Shown here: one piece after another, positions 5,757 to 11,002 of the stretch
How the letters are laid out: each line of letters starts with the position of its first letter
Numbering within the stretch: position 1 is the stretch's first letter
Assembly (NCBI GenBank): GCA_937892635.1
Contig: CALBKB010000114.1
Span: 1-11,002, forward strand
Length of the DNA stretch: 11,002 nt
Source: an uncultured Clostridia bacterium
Lineage (GTDB): Bacteria; Bacillota; Clostridia; Oscillospirales; UMGS1783
Direction of reading: 5' to 3'
Position numbers and translations under genes: made by a program
The notes under the pieces: model-generated
The model's database searches: none
What the model was told of the DNA's origin: nothing
What the model saw: the letters and a program-made list of their open reading frames with translations, nothing else

Positions 5757-6730
5757 GAAAAGGTGTAGGTTTCGATGTCAACGTCGGTGTAATAGGTTTT
5801 TAAGATTTCTTGATAGCCCATGCCACCGGCCGCCAGTTGACCGGCACCGTATTGGCTCATGCCCACGCAATGACCGTAACCTTTGACGGTAAAGGTGAAA
5901 TGGCCGTCTTTTTCGGCAATCTCAAAATGGGTGCTGCGCAGAGAAAGGGCGCTGCGCAGTTGGACGCCGGTAAAGGTGACGCCGCCGATAACGGCCGAGC
6001 GTACGCCGCCCGATTCGGTGCGCAGGATTTCTCCGACGCTCAGGCGTTTGTCAATATCAGGCGCCAAAATGGAGAGCAGTTCATAGAGCTCATCAGCGGA
6101 GAATTCGGCGTGGGATAGGTATTGCGCAGCATTGACGTCGACAAAGCTCTCCACCGCTTGCAGATAGGGCACGTCCTGCCCCCATACGTCGGCGGCCTTT
6201 TCGGTGACGCCGGCACTGACGGCGTGGAAGACGGCATTGACCGGCTCGCCCTCGTAGGTTAAGATCTGTCCGGCCACGGCCCCGACGGCGGCGGCAATCT
6301 TGGCATGATAGACCGCGTAATCATCTTCGCCCCAAGTTTGTTTCATCTGGGCTTGGGTGAGATAGCCTTTACAATGGCTGGGGTCGTTGCAGACCCAGGC
6401 GCCCTTGTGGGCTGGGGTGTCGGGATCGTTCTCGGCGCGATAGACCATATACGAGCAGGCGGCGACCGCCTGGGCTTTGAGGGCTTCGGGATCATAGGAG
6501 GCCGGCATCTCGGCAGCTACCACGCCGCATAGATACTGGGTCAGGGGCAGACGCTCGACGGTGTCATCAACCAAAACGGGAATGAGAATGTCGGCTGTAT
6601 CGCTGGTGTAAGGATCGGAAGGAGTGGGACGATAGGCAGCCAGCGGGGCTGTCCAACCTTTGGATAACACGTAGGGCAGAAGAAGCAAAAGAAGAAAGGA
6701 GGACAGGAGGGGGAAGAGAATCTTTTTCAT
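5753..6730 (-). CDS. spoIID: Stage II sporulation protein D
   Basis: A 325-residue membrane-anchored lytic transglycosylase that cuts glycan strands during engulfment of the forespore, working with SpoIIM and SpoIIP. Residues 1 to about 24 form the N-terminal membrane helix. The catalytic glutamate is E74 in VVAAEMP, followed by the family stretch EALKAQAVAACSY. H108, C114, H119 and C120 have the same spacing as the zinc ligands described for the Clostridioides difficile enzyme. The C-terminal block GYGHCVGMSQYGA is also a family hallmark. The ATG at 6728-6730 is chosen: GAGGT lies 5 bases upstream, while the longer reading would begin with TTG inside that site. Expected to be made in the mother cell under sigma-E, though I could not identify a convincing sigma-E promoter upstream. 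Confidence 0.95.
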   Translation of the reverse strand: MKKILFPLLSSFLLLLLLPYVLSKGWTAPLAAYRPTPSDPYTSDTADILIPVLVDDTVERLPLTQYLCGVVAAEMPASYDPEALKAQAVAACSYMVYRAENDPDTPAHKGAWVCNDPSHCKGYLTQAQMKQTWGEDDYAVYHAKIAAAVGAVAGQILTYEGEPVNAVFHAVSAGVTEKAADVWGQDVPYLQAVESFVDVNAAQYLSHAEFSADELYELLSILAPDIDKRLSVGEILRTESGGVRSAVIGGVTFTGVQLRSALSLRSTHFEIAEKDGHFTFTVKGYGHCVGMSQYGAGQLAAGGMGYQEILKTYYTDVDIETYTFS

Positions 6731-6758
6731 AGTACACCTCAAAATTTTGAAAATGGGC

Positions 6759-6787
6759 TTGTGCGTTGAAGGAAAATACAGTATAAT
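6759..6787 (+). promoter_or_regulatory. Sigma-A promoter of the citrate synthase gene
   Basis: TTGTGC, exactly 17 bases, TATAAT, ending 35 bases before the ATG. The -10 box lies in an imperfect 20-base dyad (6781-6800, 16 of 20 positions symmetric), which could be an operator but is very AT-rich. Confidence 0.65.
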
Positions 6788-6822
6788 AATATGATAATAC
6801 CCACAGACAAGGAGAGAGTGGC

Positions 6823-8187
6823 ATGTTGTCCAACGAGAACAACGAACAATATTTCATTGAAAAGGTATGCGATGCCCTGCGAAAAGATGCTGTCGTTCCG
6901 CAGGAATATTATGATTTATATAATGTAAAGCGTGGCCTGCGTAACACCGACGGTACCGGCGTGGTGGCGGGGTGTACGCGTATTTGTAACGTGCATGGCT
7001 ATCTGGTCAACGAAGGCGAGCGTATCCCCCACGAAGGTGAGTTGACGTATCGCGGCTATAATGTGGAAGATCTCATTCGCGGCTTCCAGAAGACCGATCG
7101 TTTCGGCTTTGAGGATACCGCCTTCTTATTGCTGTTTGGGCATTTGCCGTCCAAGGAGGAGTTGTGCCAATTCAACGACCTGCTTGAGCAATACAGTGAA
7201 CTGCCCTATGGGTTTGTAGAAGATATGATCATGAAGGCGCCCTCGCCTGACGTGATGAATAAGATGGCTTGCAGCGTGTTGGCACTGTACGGATACGACG
7301 AGCAGGCGTCGAACATTGAGATTGAGAACGTAGTGCGCCAGTCCATCAGCTTGATCGCGCGTATTCCCTCCATTGCGATAGCAGCCCATCAGGTCAAGAA
7401 ACGTTATTATGAGAAGAGCTCCCTCTATTTCCATTATCCGCAAAAGGGACAGAGCATGGCCGAAAGCATTTTGTATATGCTGCGAGACGATACCAAGTAT
7501 ACCGACGCCGAGGCCAAACTGCTTGACCTGTGTTTGATTTTACATATGGAACACGGCGGCGGCAACAACAGCACCTTTGCCACCCGTGTACTGACCTCGT
7601 CGGGCACCGATACCTATTCGGCCATTTCGGCCGCCATCGGCTCACTCAGAGGGCCCAAGCACGGCGGTGCCAACGCCCGCGTTGTGCATATGCTTGAAGA
7701 AATCAAGGCGGGGGTTACCAATTGGAAGGACGACGAAGAGGTGCGTGCCTATCTGGGCAAGATCGTCCGCAAGCAGGCGGGCGACGGTTCGGGACTGATC
7801 TACGGTATGGGTCATGCGATTTATACCCTCTCCGATCCTCGCGCCGTTCAGCTCAAAAAGAGCGCGCGGGAACTGGCCAAGGTCAAGGGCATGATCGACG
7901 AGTTTGAGTTGATCGAGGCGGTTGAGCGTTTGACGCCCGAAGTCTTCTTCGAAATCAAGGGCGACCGTAAAGCGATGTGTGCCAACGTCGATCTCTATTC
8001 GGGCTTCGTCTATCGCATGCTCGGCATTCCCGAAGATCTCAATACGCCGCTGTTCGCCACGGCACGCATGGTTGGTTGGTGTGCACACCGTTTGGAGGAG
8101 TTGCTCACCGGCAATCGCATCATTCGTCCGGCCTATAAGGCGGTTGAAGGGCGGCATGATTACGTGCCCATCGTCGAGCGCAATTGA
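6823..8187 (+). CDS. Citrate synthase (Si type)
   Basis: A 454-residue cytoplasmic enzyme that condenses acetyl-CoA with oxaloacetate to give citrate. The catalytic residues of the family are present: H280 in GPKHGGANARV, H331 in YGMGHAIYTLSDPRA, and D390 in NVDLYSGFVYRM; the substrate-binding H244 is in MEHGGGNNSTF. Early blocks HEGELTYRGYNVEDL and AFLLLFGHLPS are also typical. It is slightly longer than the usual 370-430 residues because of an N-terminal extension (about residues 1-45). GGAG precedes the ATG by 8 bases. In an anaerobe it most likely feeds 2-oxoglutarate and glutamate synthesis; 2-methylcitrate synthase is a less likely alternative. It stands alone among metabolic genes here, with no aconitase or isocitrate dehydrogenase adjacent. 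Confidence 0.93.
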   Translation: MLSNENNEQYFIEKVCDALRKDAVVPQEYYDLYNVKRGLRNTDGTGVVAGCTRICNVHGYLVNEGERIPHEGELTYRGYNVEDLIRGFQKTDRFGFEDTAFLLLFGHLPSKEELCQFNDLLEQYSELPYGFVEDMIMKAPSPDVMNKMACSVLALYGYDEQASNIEIENVVRQSISLIARIPSIAIAAHQVKKRYYEKSSLYFHYPQKGQSMAESILYMLRDDTKYTDAEAKLLDLCLILHMEHGGGNNSTFATRVLTSSGTDTYSAISAAIGSLRGPKHGGANARVVHMLEEIKAGVTNWKDDEEVRAYLGKIVRKQAGDGSGLIYGMGHAIYTLSDPRAVQLKKSARELAKVKGMIDEFELIEAVERLTPEVFFEIKGDRKAMCANVDLYSGFVYRMLGIPEDLNTPLFATARMVGWCAHRLEELLTGNRIIRPAYKAVEGRHDYVPIVERN

Positions 8188-8212
8188 CGATTGACCGACC
8201 GTATGGTATAAT
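8184..8212 (+). promoter_or_regulatory. Strong sigma-A promoter of the LRR protein gene
   Basis: TTGACG, exactly 17 bases, TATAAT. The -35 hexamer (8184-8189) overlaps the citrate synthase stop codon (8185-8187). There is no terminator after citrate synthase, so read-through is also possible. Confidence 0.8.
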
Positions 8213-8235
8213 ATCGATATAGGAAGGTGAAACGT

Positions 8236-10017
8236 ATGCAATCCAATCCTAATAACGTATCGGTAAAACAGAAAAAGAACGACCCGAAAAAGTTCATGCA
8301 GCTTTTCTTTATCGGCTTTGGTGTTTGTCTGGTCATGGGTGCGCTCGTGTGCGGCATCATCGCCCTGGCAACCGGCGCCATCGGCTCGCACGATCAGCTG
8401 CTTTCGCACGGCGATTCGGCTTTTGCCGAAGGCAGTTATGAAAAGGCGCTCGGACATTATCAAAAGGCGCTGGAAGCGCAGGAAGATTCGGTAAAAGCCC
8501 GTATCGGTGTATGCAAGACCTATGAAATGCTGGAAGAGTATGAGCAGATGGAAGAGGTGGCTATGCGCGGCATCACCCTTTCGCCGGCTACCTATGAATT
8601 TTACGCCTATAAGATCAAGGCTATGGCGTTGCGCGGCGATATCGACGGCGCTCACGCTTTTATGGAGCAAATCACCAACGAACACGTGTTGCTGAAAATG
8701 GAAAGCAATAAGCCCGGCGAGGTTCGGTTCTCGACCAAGGCCGGTACCTACGGGGAGCCGATCACGGTGGAATTGTCCAGCGATGAAGGGGCTACCATTT
8801 ATTACACCAATGACGGCAGTAAACCCTCGACCCAGTCGTCGGTGTACAGCGAGGCTTTTGAAGTGAAGCACGGCACTCTGACTCTGCGCGGCTTTGCCAT
8901 GTCGCCGTCCGGTTTGATCAGCGATCCTTTTGAGGTGACCTATATCGTGCGTGACGGCAACGCCGCCTACAGCTTCAAGGATGCCGCCGTTTCCTATTTG
9001 ACACACGCCATACTGGGCGTGCCCACCTCTAAGGCCTTGACCTATTCTATGCTCGATAAGATTACATCCTTCAATATCTGGGAGATACCGACCGATCAGT
9101 CGATCCGCACGTTGGAGGATTTGAAGGAATTCGGCAACCTGTCTGAGGTTCATCTGTACAACCAAACCGGCATCGATAACTTTGGCGTGCTGGCTGAGAT
9201 TCCGACCTTGCGGAAATTGACGCTGGATAACTGTGGCGTCACCGACGATCTGTTGCGGATCGTTGCCGGGATTACGCAGCTTACCGAATTGACCCTCGAT
9301 AACAACAGCATCGAAAATGTGCAGCCCTTGTCGGCATTGACCGATTTGACCTTCTTGTCGCTGTGCAACAATAAATTAACCGAAATTCGGGGTTTGGATA
9401 AATTAGAGCACTTTACCACCCTGATCTTGGTGGGCAATCAGATCAGTGACCTTTCGGCCATTCAAGGGCTGAAATCACTCACCGAACTGTCGGTGGCCGA
9501 TAACGCCATCACTTCGCTGCTTAACGTCAAGGACCTGACGGCGCTGACCAAATTGGACCTGTCGGGCAACACCTTAACGTCGCTCAGCGGCATCTCGTCC
9601 CTGTCCTCGCTGGAATCGTTGACGGCTATTGGTTGCGGCATCACCGACATTTCCGCCATCTCGAAACTGACGGGGCTTGTGCAGGTGGATTTTTCGGGCA
9701 ACGCCATCGACGATCTCTCCCCCTTGCGTCAAACCGGCGTCACTTCGCTGACGGTGGTTGATTGTAATATCCAATCACTAAGCGCCGTGCGTGACATTCG
9801 CACGCTGCGCACCTTAAACGTGTCCGACAATCCCATTGAGGATGTGACGCCGCTCATTTCTCTGCCTACGCTGGAAACGCTGGACGTCAGCAATACGAAG
9901 GTCACGATGATCGTCGGTCTGCGTGGTTGCGGCACCTTGCGCACCATTCGTGCCATCGGCTGTCAATTGGACGATGCGGCAGGCATGGAAGGATCCAATA
10001 TCAAGCTGGAACAGTAA
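8236..10017 (+). CDS. Membrane-anchored TPR, chitobiase-C-like and leucine-rich repeat protein
   Basis: A 593-residue protein of unknown function, probably on the outer face of the membrane. Residues about 22-50 form a single membrane helix after a basic N-terminus. Residues about 52-150 are helical TPR-like repeats (GDSAFAEGSYEKALGHYQKA). Residues about 164-240 resemble the chitobiase/beta-hexosaminidase C-terminal domain: YYTNDGSKPSTQSSVY and a closing VTYIV. Residues about 300-585 are roughly a dozen 21-22-residue internalin-type leucine-rich repeats (LTELTLDNNSIENVQPLSAL, LTKLDLSGNTLTSLSGISSL). Such repeats usually bind a protein or sugar partner. The ATG at 8236 is chosen over an in-frame GTG at 8227 that falls inside the ribosome binding site. 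No sortase motif is seen; anchoring is by the N-terminal helix. No enzyme motif is visible. Confidence 0.88.
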   Translation: MQSNPNNVSVKQKKNDPKKFMQLFFIGFGVCLVMGALVCGIIALATGAIGSHDQLLSHGDSAFAEGSYEKALGHYQKALEAQEDSVKARIGVCKTYEMLEEYEQMEEVAMRGITLSPATYEFYAYKIKAMALRGDIDGAHAFMEQITNEHVLLKMESNKPGEVRFSTKAGTYGEPITVELSSDEGATIYYTNDGSKPSTQSSVYSEAFEVKHGTLTLRGFAMSPSGLISDPFEVTYIVRDGNAAYSFKDAAVSYLTHAILGVPTSKALTYSMLDKITSFNIWEIPTDQSIRTLEDLKEFGNLSEVHLYNQTGIDNFGVLAEIPTLRKLTLDNCGVTDDLLRIVAGITQLTELTLDNNSIENVQPLSALTDLTFLSLCNNKLTEIRGLDKLEHFTTLILVGNQISDLSAIQGLKSLTELSVADNAITSLLNVKDLTALTKLDLSGNTLTSLSGISSLSSLESLTAIGCGITDISAISKLTGLVQVDFSGNAIDDLSPLRQTGVTSLTVVDCNIQSLSAVRDIRTLRTLNVSDNPIEDVTPLISLPTLETLDVSNTKVTMIVGLRGCGTLRTIRAIGCQLDDAAGMEGSNIKLEQ

Positions 10018-10025
10018 AAAAAGTC

Positions 10026-10054
10026 TTGATTTTTCCAATTTTATGTGATACACT
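10026..10054 (+). promoter_or_regulatory. Sigma-A promoter of the rimP-nusA operon
   Basis: TTGATT, exactly 17 bases, TACACT. Transcription would start near 10061, upstream of the hairpin at 10069-10096, leaving a leader of about 70 bases before rimP. Confidence 0.65.
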
Positions 10055-10068
10055 ATGTGTGGTAATGT

Positions 10069-10096
10069 CAAGAGCAGGGTTTCGACCCTGCTCTTG
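10069..10096 (+). terminator. Leader hairpin of rimP-nusA: probable NusA-sensitive attenuator
   Basis: A perfect 12-bp stem (CAAGAGCAGGGT / ACCCTGCTCTTG) with a TTCG tetraloop, followed by the poor T tract TGTTCATTTTAT. It can end transcripts from the LRR gene. Because the promoter for rimP-nusA lies before it, it also sits in their leader. In B. subtilis the rimP-nusA leader holds a weak terminator through which NusA limits its own synthesis; this one has the same placement. Confidence 0.7.
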
Positions 10097-10130
10097 TGTT
10101 CATTTTATATGAAAAAACGGAGGTAGGATC

Positions 10131-10589
10131 GTGGCGCTTAACACAGCCGAAAAATTGCTGGATCTGGCAACGCCCATCGTCGAAGGCTTAGGCTATCGAG
10201 TGTGGGACACCGAATTTGTCAAGGAAGGCACCGAGTATTATCTGCGCATTTACATTGACAGCGAAAAGGGAATCGGAGCCGATGACTGCGAAGTCGTTTC
10301 TCGCGCCCTGTCCGATCCGCTGGATGAAGCCGATTTCATCAGCCACTCCTATATCTTCGAGGTCTGCTCGCCCGGCATTGAGCGGCGGCTTCGTCTGGAT
10401 TGGCATTTCCAAGCCTATCTGGGTGAGAAGGTCTGCCTGCGTCTATTCAAGGCTGTCGAGGGCAAAAAAGAAATCACCGGCATCCTCGCTTCGTATGGTG
10501 ACGACGGCTGTGTCGTCGACTGTGACGGTACGGCGGTAACGGTACAGCAAAAAAATATTTCAAAAGCATCAACTGTCTTTGAATTTTAA
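10131..10589 (+). CDS. rimP: Ribosome maturation factor RimP
   Basis: A 152-residue protein (usual family length) needed for late assembly of the 30S ribosomal subunit. The two domains are visible: an N-terminal alpha/beta domain to about residue 85 and a C-terminal SH3-like barrel. Family hallmarks are VVSRALSDPLDEAD, the strictly typical EVCSPGIERRL (residues about 81-91) and the end QQKNISKASTVFEF. The start is GTG at 10131, with GGAGG 7 bases upstream. It is directly followed by nusA, 16 bases away, which is the standard gene order in Firmicutes (rimP-nusA-ylxR-infB). Confidence 0.95.
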   Translation: MALNTAEKLLDLATPIVEGLGYRVWDTEFVKEGTEYYLRIYIDSEKGIGADDCEVVSRALSDPLDEADFISHSYIFEVCSPGIERRLRLDWHFQAYLGEKVCLRLFKAVEGKKEITGILASYGDDGCVVDCDGTAVTVQQKNISKASTVFEF

Positions 10590-10605
10590 GGAGGAAGAAA
10601 GAAAC

Positions 10606-11002
10606 ATGTCTGCCAATAGCGAATTCTATGAAGCGCTTACCCTGTTAGAAAGAGAAAAGGGCATCAAGAAGGAATATATGCTCGAAAAGATCAAGGCCGC
10701 CATCATCGCCGCCGTCAAGAAGGAAAAGAATCTGGATATGCAGCCCGAAAACATCGATGCTGCCTTTGACGAGGAGAAAAGAACGGTTCGCTTTTTCGTT
10801 CGCAAAACAGTCGTGGAAGAGGTTTCCGATCCGCTGACCGAGATCTATGTGGAGGAAGCCAAGAAGATCAGCAAGAAATATAAGCTGGGCGATGTTGCCG
10901 AAACCGAGCTGGACCCCAGTCGTTTTGGCCGTATTGCCGCCAAGGTCGGTAAGAACGTCATCGTTCAGGGTATCAACGAGGCCGTTTACGGCTCGCTGAC
11001 CC
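10606..11002 (+). CDS. nusA: Transcription elongation/termination factor NusA, 5' part
   Basis: The first 132 codons are in the window; the gene continues past the right edge. They cover the N-terminal domain that binds RNA polymerase (SEFYEALTLLEREKGIKKEY, KKYKLGDV, RIAAKVGKNVIVQGINEA) and stop before the S1 domain. NusA strengthens pausing and intrinsic termination and also takes part in antitermination. GGAGG lies 11 bases before the ATG. Cotranscribed with rimP; see the leader hairpin for possible self-regulation. Confidence 0.96.
   Translation, partial: MSANSEFYEALTLLEREKGIKKEYMLEKIKAAIIAAVKKEKNLDMQPENIDAAFDEEKRTVRFFVRKTVVEEVSDPLTEIYVEEAKKISKKYKLGDVAETELDPSRFGRIAAKVGKNVIVQGINEAVYGSLT

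Noticed and set aside
6731..6822. Sigma-E promoter for spoIID
   Set aside because: A TCATATT -35-like element exists on the minus strand, but no CATACA-type -10 box follows at 13-15 bases, so I do not annotate it.
7642..9165. A 507-codon open frame on the minus strand
   Set aside because: It lies antisense across most of citrate synthase, the promoter gap and half of the LRR gene, has no family features, and mirrors codon bias on the other strand.
9150..10000. Possible DNA repeat array
   Set aside because: The periodicity of about 66 bases comes from 22-residue leucine-rich repeats with diverged DNA, not from a CRISPR or satellite array.

Overview
The window looks like chromosomal core DNA from a spore-forming anaerobic Firmicute (class Clostridia, probably an Oscillospiraceae-like gut lineage). 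The supporting evidence is a stage II sporulation protein D with the clostridial zinc-site spacing, a SpoIIQ-like M23 protein, flavodiiron/rubredoxin oxygen defence, strong AGGAGG-type ribosome binding sites, sigma-A promoters and a rimP-nusA operon start. The genus call is inference. I see no tRNA, rRNA, CRISPR array, insertion sequence or prophage structure.

Layout. (1) 63-2060, minus strand: a two-gene O2/NO defence operon. A three-part flavodiiron protein (diiron beta-lactamase fold + flavodoxin + flavin reductase + C-terminal rubredoxin) is followed by a separate 52-residue rubredoxin and a terminator; two inverted repeats lie upstream of the operon. (2) 2131-2852, minus: a membrane-anchored M23 (LytM/SpoIIQ-like) protein with a strong terminator and a forespore-sigma-like promoter. 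(3) 2908-4760, plus: a 205-residue protein that aligns by eye to flavin-dependent thymidylate synthase (ThyX) but lacks its RHR signature. It is followed by a cobalamin riboswitch, a lipoprotein with a transcobalamin-like C-terminal (DUF4430) domain, and an ECF-type S component, closed by a bidirectional terminator. (4) 4760-6730, minus: an AEC-family permease and, upstream of it, spoIID. (5) 6759-10017, plus: a citrate synthase, then a membrane-anchored TPR + chitobiase-C-like + leucine-rich-repeat protein with its own promoter. (6) 10026-11002, plus: promoter, leader hairpin, rimP and the 5' part of nusA, which runs off the window.

How the genes work together. The flavodiiron protein and rubredoxin form an electron-transfer pair for reducing O2 or NO. 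SpoIID and the M23 protein would both act in engulfment of the forespore. The lipoprotein and S component look like a B12 capture and uptake pair, controlled by B12 through the riboswitch; the shared ECF energising module is not in the window. RimP and NusA are the usual ribosome maturation and transcription-factor pair, and the hairpin between their promoter and rimP looks like a NusA-sensitive attenuator.

The most unusual items are the ThyX-like protein without its catalytic motif beside the B12 riboswitch, the predicted Gram-positive B12 capture pair, and two tight promoters whose -35 boxes overlap the stop codon of the preceding gene. Promoters and operators were read by eye and are unproven; family calls come from recognised motifs, not from a database search.
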